Of a stretch of 64,000 nt of DNA, positions 45,697 through 58,514 are shown one piece after another (position 1 is the stretch's first letter; each line of letters opens with the position of its first letter). Both the position numbers and the translations under genes were made by a program. Below the pieces are notes generated by a model that was not told where the DNA came from, ran no database searches, and saw nothing but the letters and a program-made list of their open reading frames with translations. Source of the stretch: Punica granatum (lineage: Eukaryota; Streptophyta; Magnoliopsida; Myrtales; Lythraceae); the NCBI RefSeq assembly GCF_007655135.1, contig NC_045131.1:1116001-1180000 (forward strand), read 5' to 3'.

Positions 45697-46200
45697 CTAG
45701 TCTTATTTCACCCGGGCCTTACACAAGTAATTTTTCTATAGAGATTTGCTAAACTTTTTTACTTTAGATGTAATTATAATTTTATTTACTCGTGGAGATT
45801 TTTTTTTAATGTTTTCAAATTTAATTATAGTTTCATTTTGAATAAATTAATTTTCATAAATTGTGCAGAATCTAAAATACATATAAATTTTTTGTTGTTT
45901 TATGCACATACATAATTAATTTTTTATATACAATATAAAATATATTTTCTATAATAAATTTTTCAACATAAATGTAAAATGATAGAAGTATTACAATATA
46001 TTTATAATACATTGAACTTTGTAGTTATAAGTTTTAGTTCGTTTATATAAATCGTAAAGTAAGAATAAATGTTAGAATATCCATTCGTGGGTATCAGACT
46101 AAAATGATGGAATAAAAGCTTTGAAACAGACTAAAACAACATCTTTCGAATGGCGTAAGAGTTTTCGTACTGATAAATTTTATTGCAAATAAATTTTCCA
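45697..46200 (-). mobile_element. Helitron-like 3' end and AT-rich body, degenerate
   Basis: CTAG at 45697-45700 is followed by 'tcttatttcacccgggcc', a decayed version of the hairpin region seen at 38140 and 45007. The right (5') end could not be found; the sequence runs into Copia remnants at about 46200. Confidence 0.4.
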
Positions 46201-46274
46201 TACTATCTTGCATATTGAAATTAAGATATTTTACAATATCCATTCCATTCTCCCCCAGAAATATTGCGAACATG

Positions 46275-46286
46275 GCTCTGATACCA
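46275..46286 (-). promoter_or_regulatory. Minus-strand Copia primer-binding site
   Basis: GCTCTGATACCA is the inverse of the initiator tRNA-Met primer-binding site. It lies three bases from the end of a candidate LTR, so it marks the start of the internal region of a minus-strand Copia element whose body (left of 46275) is almost completely lost. Confidence 0.8.
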
Positions 46287-46289
46287 TTC

Positions 46290-47878
46290 TGTAACCCAGG
46301 TAATACAAAAAAAAATATGAAATATGAAATATGAAATTATGTTAAAATTTATTAGCAAATAAATGAAAAAAATTCTTTTCCTTTCATTTTCTATTAACCT
46401 TAGTTTATTTTCAATGAATGTAAAAACATAAAATAACTCTTACTTGTTCTTTATAAGTATTTAACTCATGTCCTCTTTCGAATGATGTCGTTTGATAGAT
46501 TTTTGGAATTTTTGATAAACTTTCTAAATTATTTATTCTTTCTCTCAATACGTTGGCGTATTTTGTCTATTTGTTTAGATCATATATATCTACATTTGAG
46601 TGATTTATTAAATGTTTGATTGTCTAATTATAACTCATTTTCATTCACGCTTCGGCGTCACCTTCTCTTTGAAACCAATCGCTATCTAAGTTTTCATTTT
46701 CTTGACTTGTAAGTCTTTCACTTTCTTGACTCCCATTTTCTACGTTAACACTTCTCAATCTTTCCATTTCTTTGTGGAATACATTCATCATTGTTTCAAT
46801 TAATCTTTAACTATGTTTGAGATTTCTACATAAATATCGTGGCAAACTTACAAGATAAAATATTGAAGAATCAATAAAAAATTGCATAAAGTTATTATAT
46901 CTTTCATACCAATTTAATAGCTTTATAACTACTTTATTTATTGAAATTTCAAAACCATTCATTATATGATGTATACAATGAATTCTAACAAATACATGCA
47001 CATATTGATCCTCTATTTTCTTCATGTTTCCTCTTTATATCTATTAACATCTTAGGCTCTGTTTGGTTTCAGAGTTGTATTTTAGAATCACAATTCTAAC
47101 TTAATTCTACCCACTACAAAACAAAATAACTCATACAAAGTCAAAGAGTGGGTCCCATTTATATTACTTTTTCCCACAACAAAACAACATAACTCTTACA
47201 AAGTCAAAGGGTAGGCTCTATTTATACCACTCAAAATCAAAATCAAAATCATAATTCTAAAATCCTACTATGAAACCAAACACCACCTTAATCTTTCTAT
47301 CATTTAGATAAAAAATAACTTTATTATTTAAAACAATACTTTCATTATGAGGATATCTTAGAGCCACAAATAAACAATAAAGTTCAAATCTTAATTTTTC
47401 GATTACTTTAGAATATCGAGTCAAACAAAACATTTCAAATCTTATTTTTTGATAATAATTTATTTCAAACCGGTAAGACATAGTAAAAGATATTTGAATA
47501 ATAGAAATACTTACAAATCTTTCTTCATTTTGTCAATAATATCTTTCGTACAGAGCTGGGGAATCAAGAGTACACATTCATGGAAAAGGAATACAGGCTT
47601 TGAGTATGGCTAAGGAAATTCTAAAGAGGATTTTCGGACAGCGTTTTTGGTGATGCCTTCCTCCCGTTCGTCTATTCTATTTATACAATAAAAAAGCAAA
47701 GCTTATAATATTCCATAATATAAATAAATTAAAAAGAGTTCACTGTTCCTATTAGTTTTGTGCAGGAATCTTTTACTTTTTGTCAATCTTTTTTGTCACC
47801 TCTTCTTTTGCTAATCTTTCGTTTTTTCATCATGACTCACAGTTCATAAGGAATTTGAGAGTTTTGAAAAGGGTTACA
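46290..47878 (-). mobile_element. Candidate Copia 5' LTR (minus strand) with nested MITE
   Basis: The sequence begins TGTAACCC and ends GGGTTACA, an inverted terminal repeat with TG...CA ends. It lies next to a minus-strand primer-binding site. Its length is 1589 bp including a 233-bp MITE at 47055-47287, so about 1.35 kb originally. No second LTR is in the window. Minus-strand frames within it (46807-47025, 47257-47481) show no known domain. Confidence 0.6.
47055..47287. mobile_element. Tourist-like MITE, family M, copy 2
   Basis: It begins GGCTCTGTTTGGTTTC and ends GAAACCAAACACCACC, with TTA on both sides (47052-47054 and 47288-47290). The interior has two inverted 'caaagtcaaagagtggg'-type blocks shared with 15913-16147. 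It is nested in the candidate Copia LTR. Confidence 0.85.
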
Positions 47879-48213
47879 TGGTGGGTCCGCGGATCCTAAG
47901 ACTGACCCTTGAGGACTGCACATAGAATAAATTTTCTAGACCTGGGCTTGCATTTTCACGAGGGAGCCGGCCTTGTGTAGATCGACTAGCATCTGTGCTT
48001 TCATCTATAAAACTCTGAATTTTCCGTAACATCTAACAAATGAATCTTTCATTTGTCAATCCACCTTTGAAGAGCTTGTAGATATGCTTGATTTTCCTTA
48101 CAACTTGGCCGCCATTTGACTTTAGACTGTCTAGTGAGTTTAGGATAATGATGACCACACCTGTCGTGATTAATCTGTAGGCATTCTTCCGGATAAATTC
48201 TTTTGTTTGCAAG
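47879..48213. other. Short intergenic stretch
   Basis: No ORF or repeat was recognised between the Copia LTR and the solo LTR. Confidence 0.4.
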
Positions 48214-48841
48214 TGATGGGGGAGTTACACTGAGTCGAACCTAATAGACCCGTGTAAGCCCACCAAACCCCTCTCGGTCCAATATACGTCGGTAATCCCC
48301 AAGTATGCCCATGGAGTATCACTAACATCCCCAAATTCGAGGTTCTCGTCGAGGCTCCCCCGATTGCGGGAGGCTCACCGAGGCTCCCCCAACCGCGGGA
48401 GGCTCACTGAGCCTCCCTTGTCCACGGGTATGGGAGGCTCGCTGAGCCTCCCTCGATTTAGGCTGATAAATTCCCGCACCCTCTCGCGAGTGGGACTTGA
48501 CGGTCGCAAACGAACGGACTCGGCCAAATTTAATGGGCCTAAGCCCAAACAACAATCGAACATGCCCATAATAGCTCAGGTATAATTCCAACATCTTTCA
48601 ATAAATATCAAACCTACAATTAGGTGCAAGTAAGTTACTATTCCTCTATTGTGATTGAAAAACTCTCTCTTGAATACTCTCCAAAATACACCTCTAACTT
48701 GAGCGTCGGAAAGGGCCATGGAACAGCACCCCAAGAGCCCTTCTTCTTGCATGTCACGGGTGGTGGTCAGACTCGAAGGAGGATCCGAAAATCCTTCGTG
48801 ATGGGGAGAGGATTTGGACCCAAACCTTGTTTCCCGCATCA
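48214..48841 (+). mobile_element. Solo LTR, Ty3/Gypsy-like
   Basis: It begins TGATGGGGGA and ends TCCCGCATCA. It contains a U5-like stretch 'ctaacttgagcgtcggaaag' typical of plant Gypsy LTRs, following 'gaaaaactctctcttgaata'. No primer-binding site follows and no body is present, which fits a solo LTR left by recombination. Flanking 5-mers (GCAAG and GTTTC) do not match, so the target duplication is lost or the element was rearranged. 48345-48465 is a cluster of GGGAGGCTC/GAGCCTCCC palindromes. Confidence 0.65.
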
Positions 48842-51800
48842 GTTTCCATATGCCATCTTAGCACTATCATCATGTCTGCGATGATGTCTATAAAAATTCA
48901 ATTGACTCCCGAATGGAGAAATTTCTGGGTCAAGAGGCTTTAGCAAAACTGATCGAAACTTGACAGGAGCGAAACCCGAGCATGTGGTCAAGTGATCGAT
49001 ACATCATGCACCCATAACTACATGCATCATTCACCGATGAATAATCAAATCCAAGATAATTTTGTAATTATAGCACATGGTACGAATTAAGATTTGGGAC
49101 CACTCTGACATATATAATAAAGTTGGTGTATGATTTCCTAGCTTCCGGCTCTTGGCAAACCGAATTAGTCACGGATCATTCATCATCTTTGAATAATTAA
49201 TCTCAAAAAGAGCATGCATATTTATCAGTACATATATTTAATTATAGTACGATCGAATCGAGCGTGCAAACAGAGTATAATCATGGAAGGGCATGATGAC
49301 ATATATACGATGCACATGACATCCCAGTTATCATCCCACAGGCTAACACGTGGCAGCCTCTACTTAAATTTGGACCATGCCATGCCTCGGATCACACTGT
49401 TCCCTTGGCTTTTAAGATACGTGCGTACGATCCGCTCCACCACATGATGCACTTGCACACGAGGGGGAAATCATTGGTATCTTCCCACGCTGATCAGAGA
49501 GGATTTCGATCCAATGATCTCCTCATCATACATTTGATCAATTGATGACGTATATGATATCAAACTCATCTTTAAATGATATCCGAGGAGGAGCACATGC
49601 ATGCATATGATATATATTTGGTCATCAAATTGACTATATATCAACTATATATGATAACCCCGTCATCATTTTGAGATATCGTCATGTCGGATGAAAACAT
49701 GTAACCACCAACTATTCAAAACAGAATGTTTTTTTCCAGAAAAATTCGTGTACTATGTTAAAATTTCTATCATATCCATTAGGGAGGTTTCGGCTTAACG
49801 TTGGAGGTCGAAATTATTTTAGTACGGGTAGATTTTCTGAGGTGAAATAAGATTAAAGATGTTTTTATCTTCTAAAGCCCATTGTAAACATGAAGCCCAC
49901 TTTCAAGCGCAAAAAAAATAATAATAAAAGAAAGAGCTCTGCTCGCTGATCAAAACATGCCCCAGGAGCCGAACCGAAAGAGTAAAACTTGGGCCCATGT
50001 CGTTGTCATTTGGGCTTCTCTATAAGCAGGGAAGAGGCCCAAGCAATCCTTTCTGGGCCAAGGCCTACGAAGCCCGTGACTGGTCCAAAAAATTGAGAAT
50101 ACTGTCTATACTTGGACGTATACATTGACAAACGTAGAAAATCTTTTTCGTTATATCAGTGTCCGATCTAGAATTTAGTAATCGCTAGCTTAGATGAAGA
50201 CAGGTGTGATAGATATTCAAACTCCATCGACGGGCTAATTATTTCTTGTCTTCATTATCCGGGGTAGGGCCGATTACGACTCGAAGGGCATCTTCAGAGT
50301 CTTTGGTCCCGTCCTATGACAAGCTTCTATTGGGCAACAAGTTCCATCCTATGAATTACAGACAGGACCATGAGAAGGAACCATGAAAACGAGTGGTCAT
50401 GCCGAAGTCTTACCGCCCAACGACAACAAGGGCACACCCAACCGAAAAGGTTTGCGTGAGTATTCTATCCAGAAGTCGTCGTATGTACACCAAAGTTCTG
50501 ACACACATCTTATTCTGACAAAGAAACATGAGCTAGCCACAGCTATAAAACTCCGAGGCCTCAAACTTCAAACCCCGACCCATGACTTTTATGATCAATG
50601 TCTGTCAGTTTCCCATGATCGATCGATCAATATATGCATACGTAATACCATCTTCCCTTTCCAGGGATACATATCTCCAGCGCGTATTGCTGTCAATAAT
50701 TATTTGGATCCAAAAAGCCGATTCCCACGGAATCGAAATAAACGTCAAGGTATATATTTTCTTCTGATAGGTAATATCGAGTTGTGTGTGTATATATATA
50801 TATATATGTACGCATGAACGGTGCAATGGGATTTCTCCATCTTTCTTTACCGACTTCGACAGGCTTTGCCTCAGCAGTACTCGATCGAAAGGCGTTTCTT
50901 TGGTCTTGATGGTATGTACATTACTCTCGAAGATCCTCAAAAAATCATGACTACATGTATGGACGAAGTAACAATATTATTCTTGGACCCACCATGGATC
51001 TAATTGATGGAGGAGTTGGAGTTACAGCTCATTATACGGTATATAGTATAATATGGAATGCGACTTAGACCAGATATTTCGCATGCTCATGTTGATCGCA
51101 GGCAATGGGTTTACTTGAACTAGACAACGAGCCCAGGAGCTATTTTTGTCCCCGGAGGAAAAAAACAGTATAACTCAACAACAAATTGGTCTTTACGGTT
51201 AAATTTATCTTCTCAACAATCGTCTTGCAGGCCAGGAGCTATTTTTGTTTCAAAAAATTCACTATAGTATGGTCTTTACATATTCCATGAGTGCACGTGT
51301 ATTTCGGTTTCAAAAAACAGCGTGACATCACGATATTATGCCACTTGTGAAATTATTATTAGCGGTCATACGAAGAGTCATGCAAGGAGAGTCCTCCTTT
51401 GTCCTACGTATAGCAAGATGAGTCGTCACGGCTTTTAATAATTTATATAGATTCTTTTGACGATTAATAAAGGGTTTGTTGTTATTAATTGATTAATTAT
51501 TGCATGCATGAGATTGTCCCTTGATTATTAATTCTGTTCAAAATATTCTAAGAATATGTCAAAATTCTTATCAGAGGAATATTTTGTACAGCTAGCTCAT
51601 TGTTCAGACACCGATCGGTTCAATTCTGGGGTAAGAAAGATAATATGCTCCTTGATGCACGAGAATTGAGGAATTATTTTTAGCAATGGCGTTTGAATTA
51701 TTGCGGGCCTTTCCGTGTTGAAGATCACGCTAGCCTTAAGTATCTATTATTAAAATGAATTAATTGCCCCTTCCAAAACTGTGAAAGAGCTCAGGAATTA

Positions 51801-52738
51801 ATTTTAGCACTCGTTGTACATTTTTCTTAATTAGATTCTCACAACTCTTTCTCAATCTCGATCGATGATGACTTGAGATCCTTTCCCGATAGTCTCGATT
51901 TTCTGGGTTGCTAATCGGACAGGCTCATCATGACGATCACAAAAATGATCCCCAATATCTATATATAATATGAATAAACAGTAACTTGTTTCATGCATTT
52001 TCTCGTTTCTCAAATTGGCAAGTAATAACATGTTATACACAAGCTAATCTTCATCGGTTTTGATGCACTTACTTAATTTTTTTTTTCAAATTAGCTTAAT
52101 AAGTTATATTCATATACGTGTATATATATATATATATATGCAATTTGATTTTTGGGTTTCCTTCTAACAGAAGATGTCATCGATCTGTGAAGGCGATCTT
52201 GAAGATTTTTCCTCTTTCATCTCGTGGGAAAGGAGATGAGATGGGAATCTTGACTTTACCCTCTTCTATATTCATTCATTGATTGAGCTTCTAACCAATC
52301 CTGACGCATAATTATATGTAGAAAATCATATACCTATAGCTTATTAGCTTGTTTCATGGGCATATATTAAAACCAACCCACCACTTATATGAAAACTTCA
52401 CATTCGATCTTGAATCAACGTGGTCTCGTGATGTATACAGATAACGAGTTTCGACCATACAATATTATTTAATGAATTGGTTACAATTCAGAAACTAGAT
52501 AAATGTTTCTTTTAGCTATATAGTCCTTTTCGATTTCATAACAGATCCAATGCAAGCTAACTTAGTTATGAATTGTATATACATGTATCTCACTTTCCTT
52601 GTAATGAATTATAATTTGAGGCTCCGTTGCTATGGCTTTTGAAAATGGCCCTTTGCTAGTTTAAATTTCCTCCAAATTTCCCCTACTCTTGACCATCTGT
52701 TATCTACTAGGATCGCATTGAACCTTAAGGGGCGTTAC

Positions 52739-52770
<32 letters not shown>

Positions 52771-53399
52771 AAATATTCTGCTTTGCAATTGATTTGACTA
52801 TGAACCCTAATAATTTAATTTTATGACTCACATGGCGGCTTGGTGGGGTGATGAGGTGGTATCTCACGTGCCCAATCATGGCGTTTGTTGATGATATGGG
52901 AGTGGGAAATTGTAAATTGCTTATTTATTTATTTGATTAAAGCCTTTCCAAGGTCCCCTTAAAATTTGTTATATTAATCGACCAAGAAGATTGATTCACA
53001 CTAATGGGGAGAGACATGATAAAGAATATGATCGATACATTTTCATGCATGATCCCACATGTAACGGGAACCAGGAAGCTTCAATAAATAGTAATTACAC
53101 GATGACATAACTTGTTCATAAACATATTTATCCCTCTATACGCATAGCCTATTAAAAATTGAGAAGATTTTACAATGTTTCTAATGCTCTATATATATAT
53201 ATGTGTGTGTGTTAGATTTATCAATATTGATCATGAGTCATGACTATATACACCAATTGAGTAATCCTGATAACTAACCAACAAGAGTACGTGAGAATTT
53301 TCTGAAAGAGAGGTCAATATAAAGAGATTTCATGAAGTATACATATGTATCTCTTGGGATTCTCTTTGAGATTATATGTTACAAGTGGTGTACTATAGC
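48842..53399. other. Gene-poor AT-rich intergenic region
   Basis: No gene with recognisable features was found. The longest open frame (50383-50817, 144 codons) has no family signature and ends in a (TA)n microsatellite. (TA)n or (CATA)n runs occur at about 50791-50810, 52122-52139, 52736-52770 and 53193-53212. Confidence 0.5.
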
Positions 53400-53670
53400 T
53401 AGTGGGATGAAGAGGGTGGGGGCTGGCCCTTTGCCTGCAGAAGTAGAGGCTAAGCCAAGAGGGAAACCTCTCACGTGATGATTACCCTTTTTCGATATCA
53501 ACCTGGTATCCGAAAGTTTAATTGGACCCCAATTAATCCAATCGAATTGAGTCGCCTCATTAAGGGATAAAGTTCTCCCAACATGAATTTTCTTCATTTA
53601 CAAGAATTCGAATCCGAAACCTTACTTAAATGGAACAAGCGCCGAATCGCTTAAACCAATTCATGTTGGT
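53400..53670 (-). repeat. SINE-like repeat, fullest copy
   Basis: Read on the minus strand it has an A-box-like 'tggtttaagcgattcgg', then 'cttgttccatttaagtaagg' and a B-box-like 'tttcggattcgaattcttg', about 35 bp apart. A body with 'ttatcccttaatgaggcgac' and 'ggatacc' follows. Copies at 10216-10400, 29465-29580 and 63795-63900 share the order. This is the best-preserved copy. It is probably a tRNA-derived SINE, although the poly-A tail and target duplication are not clear. Confidence 0.55.
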
Positions 53671-56342
53671 TCCCCTTTATCCATGTGGTTTTGCATCCCT
53701 TTTTCTTCAATTTCCCACCATCACCATCAATCCCTTTTCATCAAATTATTTGCATCTCTCTTCTAATATAATATACTTCAAAATCAATCATCCAACACAA
53801 AATCACCTCATTTCTATAGAATTTTTCTTGTATCAGTATTTGCATTATAGCTAGCTAGCAAAAGTTGTTCAAATCCCTTTTAGGACTAGCTATTTAGCAC
53901 TATAGTTTCGGTTGAACATTTTTTTTTTAATTCATAAAAGAGGCTTATAACTTATAGTATAAGAATAAGAAATAAAGTGAAAAAATTTATATATAAATCC
54001 TAGCTACTTAATTGATTCCAGAACCTCTTAATACCCATTGTTCTTTTTGTTGTTAGGATTACAAATTAATGAACGTAAATCATTCCAACTCATTTTTAAA
54101 TATGATGTGCTATAAATTTTTTACCAAGTATATGAAATGACTCGACTCGGATTAGGATTAGGATTCAACCAAAAAGGTATCGCAAACGTGATATGTTGCT
54201 TTCAAAGTAAATGATGCGAATAACTGTTGAGGGGGATTTTTCTAAGGAAAGGAAGGAATCTCGATAATGTAAAATTGTTGACAATTCTTATTGGGGTTTT
54301 ATTTTAGCGCACACATGGCAAAATTGTAGCCTAGGGGCATGTCCGTAAAGTAGATCGATCAATCATCATCATCTTAAAAATAGAAAGACTTCGCAAGTTT
54401 TGCAAGGTTCAATGTGGTCATAAGAGGAACATTTATTTCGATGAAAGCTTCAATAATGTATATCGTTACATATAATACATACATACATGTGTGCCTACAC
54501 GATATAAGAGAATATACATGAACTTTCAAAGTCATAACGGGAGTCCGAAAACAAGAGACTTTCGATAATAAATTCGAAATCGGTTTTCGAGAAAAAAAAT
54601 AAGAACATTCAAATGTATATATATGTTGCTAGCTCTGATCTTTTGGTTCTTTGTTTATTACTTATATATACTTACTAGCTATATCTAGGAATCGACTCCA
54701 ACTTGGGCTCTTCTGACTTTATGCAAACTTGAAAATTAATCTATGCTCGTTTTGTTTTATATATGTTCTGACAGTGGATAAATTGTATGAACTCGATGCG
54801 TCCATTTGGTCATATTGTGAATTAGGAAGGGATATTGGTTTCTGTGTTTTGACTGATTAATTTAATAAATGGCATATAATTAATAAATTAATAAATTAAT
54901 TCTTCTTCCTCACGGAAGCTCAACTTCAGTTGACATCACACGCATCACATGCATATCGACAGGTGCTACAAAATACACATGGCAAATTATTTTTCTAATC
55001 GGGTCCTCAAATTCATTGACTATGTCACATCAAATAATTCACCCCTTCATATATTTGTTTGCAATTAAACTATTTTCCAATATCACTGCCCAAAACTATG
55101 ATTTCACCCCATCCTTTATATTAGGTTTAAGCATAAATTAAACTATGATTCCCTCTCTCCTAAATTTAAGCATATATTTTCGATATAAATTTTCTTATAG
55201 CCAATACAAACTCTAATGACTTTTCCATCAATAAAATTATTTTTTTAAAATTTATACAAATAAAAATTAAGATTATAAATTAAATGGTTACAAAAAATAA
55301 TTGAAAGAAGAATGAAATCAGAAATAGAAAGATAATGAATGTAGAAGTTCAGTTAGAGCGCCCTACCAAACACCATCATGACAGTCGTTGATAAGCTCAA
55401 TCCCCACTATTTATCTTCGTGTTAGAGAGAAAGTGAGATGCAAAGGGGTGATGGGGTTCTAATGCCAGTTATCACCGAGCTAGGAAGGTCGAAAGTGTTC
55501 TCGTATGGCACGCAATTATTTTGAACTTCTTTTTATATTTCTTGAAATTAAAAAAATAACAGAAAACATTATGGAAAATTGGAAAGTTTTTTTTTTTGCT
55601 GAATAAAAAAATTCGATAATTCGAAACTACATGCTTACTTAGAAAACCACATACTTGAATTTGTATAAGAAGCTTAATTTCTATCTGTGTTTAAGAGAAA
55701 TGGTTTTTATTATTCTTACTTAGAATAGATTTCCATTTTTCTTTTCATCACTTCCCCTTGGACTTTCTTTCGCTAAAAAATAATTATTTTTCCAAACTTT
55801 TTGATATTTTCTTGGGACCTACTCTACAGTGCGAGCCAACGATTTTATAAAGTATTATTGATATTCCATTTCTTTTTCATTATTATTAACATTTAACAGA
55901 AAAAATTAAATAAATTGGTGGAGTGATGCATATGTTTTTTTTTTTTTTAAATTTCGGGAGCCCCACCGCAATAATAACAACAATAATATAGACGGATGTG
56001 AAAATAATAGAATTTTCGGCAAAGCCTCCATATTTGCCCATTTATTTTGTGGCTAAATTTCAAGAAACATGTCCCTAAATTCACTCCTTACTCATCGAAA
56101 ATGGGTGAAACAAAATGATGTATCCATATGCAAACTGATCATGTGAGTAGGACCTTCTTTTTATATGTTACATATATTGTATGTGTTATGGCTGTACTTT
56201 CTATCCACTCCAATCAAAGCCCCTCCCAAGGCTTTATTGTTTTTGGTATTTGTATTCACTACATGTGCATTCAATTATTACATCGTTTTTGGTGAGTTTG
56301 ATGAATCCATCAATCTATCAGTTGCATGATCAAGATCAATTA
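53671..56342. other. AT-rich intergenic region
   Basis: No gene, transposon end or RNA gene was recognised in this stretch. Several homopolymer and dinucleotide tracts are present. Confidence 0.5.
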
Positions 56343-56512
56343 GAGTGCGTTTGGTTTCAGAGTTAAAATAATTTTGATTTTAATTGTGAAAAATGACAAA
56401 TGAGATGGTATTATAAATTTGACTTGGGAAACGTGTATTTTTGTTGTGTAGTGGGTAGAATTAAAATCAAAATCATGATTCTAAAATCAAACTATCAAAC
56501 CAAACGAGCCCT
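56343..56512. mobile_element. Tourist-like MITE, family M, copy 3
   Basis: It begins GAGTGCGTTTGGTTTCAGAG and ends ATCAAACCAAACGAGCCC. The interior shares 'ttttgattttaattgtgaa' and 'gtgggtagaattaaaatc' with the copies at 15913 and 47055. It is shorter (about 170 bp) owing to internal loss. Flanking trinucleotides are TA-rich but not a clean duplication. Confidence 0.75.
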
Positions 56513-58500
56513 AGTGTCTAGTCGAGAATAATCCGTTAACTATATATGATTTTTCTTGGAAAGTCGCATTGGAATTTGTCGAAAGGCGGTTATATAAATG
56601 AAAACCTCCGATATAATGACAAGTTGATTCTTAGCTGCATCATGAAGTTTCGATAATTGCACGCGATCGGCCTTAAAGATAGGAATATATAAAATAAAAA
56701 GAAAGAGCTGATTTCGTGGCTCAAAGGCATAGAAAAACCGTACGTACAACCATTGTAGTTCATTCTCTTTTTTTCCCCTCCATCATACTCATAAAGGAAA
56801 TAATTTCGTACGGAAAATAAAATATATAAATAAGGAATGAAATTGGGAAGAGAGATTTTGCCTAAAACGTTGAGATTATTGGGAGTATGAATGTATATAA
56901 TATTTATACCAAAGTACACCAAATTTTCATGCTGATGAATGAATCGAACAAGCATCACTAGCTATATCCAACATTTCCTCATTGCATGCGTCCAGCACAT
57001 TAATTCGATCAATTATGCACTTACGCCCTCTGCAGATAAAAGAAAAACTCAATGACATTCTCTTGATCTATACATCATTGCTATGATTTTAACCTTGTTT
57101 TATTTATTTATGGGTGGTATTATTTACTCCATATGGTATCAAGAAAACAGGTGGGCATTGAATATCTCATGAAGAGGCTCAACAAAAAGAAACATGGTTG
57201 AATGAACGAATGTAACTGAGTCACCGTCTTCCTACTTGGGTCGGGTCCCAATATATATAAATAAAAAGATTTAATTATTATTATTATTATTATTGGGATG
57301 ATAAGGGAGCTGGGTTAATGAATCTAAACAAGAATAGGAAATATAATAAAATAAAGGAGTATATAAATACCATTGATGAAGCTTGAATCCAAACTCCTTA
57401 ATTTCGAGTCGGGGTTTTATGTTATTGCATTAAGTCCCGTTCCTCCCTCGGACTTAATTAATTTATATGCTTGGGACGAATGGAAGAATTTGCAGAGGGG
57501 ACAGCTGAAAAGGTAAAAGGGATGTGCTTGGTGTGCTTGCTTGCTTTTTGATAAATGCATGGCATGAGAGTTTTTCCAAAGTGCACATACTAATCAGTCT
57601 GATGATAATAAAATTGAATTTTCCAGTGCCCTGACAGAATCCACATGGTCTCATGCAATGCAATGAGAGAGAGAGAGAGAGAGAGAGAGAGGTCCTGACT
57701 TTTGAGAACCCACCACCTCATCCCCACATCCCCACATCCCACATTATTTTGTCCACATGAAGGTGGGTGAAAGATGAAAGTCTGAAGAAGAAGATGATGA
57801 TGATGCAGAAGCAGATGCAGATGAATGAGCCCAAAGGAACAGATCTGTCCCACACATCCCCATCATTCCCCTCCCAGCCGGACCGTCCATTGAACCGGAA
57901 TGGAATTCGGTTGAGCAGCCATCGAGGTCGAGTTCAGTCGCGGTCGAATACACTTTATCATGAAAGCACTGAGCTGTAATCTGATAGGCTCCTCCGAGAC
58001 TTGCAATGTCCAACCACCATCGATATTGCACGTATCCACAGTTCATGGGTTTCTGCCTGTTGCTGAAAACTTAAAAATTACGGTCAGTTTGATCATCACA
58101 TTGAACAAAAACAAGCACGAATACAAGTGACATATATATATATATATAGTTGGCTCTGAACATTACAACGAATGCATTCCGTAGCTTTCTCATTCTCTCG
58201 TACGGGACATGGCAGTGGCGTGTCGACCCGAGCATGCATAGCATGTTCCCTGTTATTATTCATTTTATTTTAAGAAACGAAGCCCTCTCTTGTCCCTCTC
58301 ACTCTGCCTCAAATTTTGTGCCAGCCACTAGGCTCCACCCTACATCCCCACCTCCTCTCTCTCACTCAGAGGAGGACAGAGGAAGGAAGGTAGGAGGGGA
58401 AGAATATAAAATTAGGAATGAGGAACTGTCAAACATTTTCTCAATCTCCTCCTCACAACTGATTCCAAGTTTCCCACATATGCATATATAGCAATTAGAA
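56513..58500. other. Region upstream of the LONGIFOLIA-type gene
   Basis: It carries (TTA)n at about 57275-57295, (GA)n at 57665-57692 and (TA)n at 58134-58147. A GC-richer island at 57690-58030 has open frames on both strands without family features. Part of this region should be the promoter of the gene starting at 58802. Confidence 0.45.
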
Positions 58501-58514
58501 TTTACATTCTCAAC

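Noticed and set aside
46807..47025. 72-codon minus ORF inside the candidate LTR, considered as a transposase remnant
   Set aside because: No catalytic motif or similarity that I could defend. AT-rich composition gives such frames by chance.
48345..48465. Possible CRISPR array or other regular repeat-spacer array
   Set aside because: The repeats are short, alternate in orientation and lack unique spacers of constant length. The sequence is a plant LTR.
50383..50817. 144-codon plus-strand ORF
   Set aside because: No domain, no homologue I recognise, composition like surrounding DNA, and it ends in a (TA)n microsatellite. Treated as chance.
57744..58046. 100-codon minus ORF upstream of the LONGIFOLIA-type gene
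   Set aside because: It contains a poly-Ser stretch from TCATCA-type repeats and has no recognisable domain. It may be promoter DNA.
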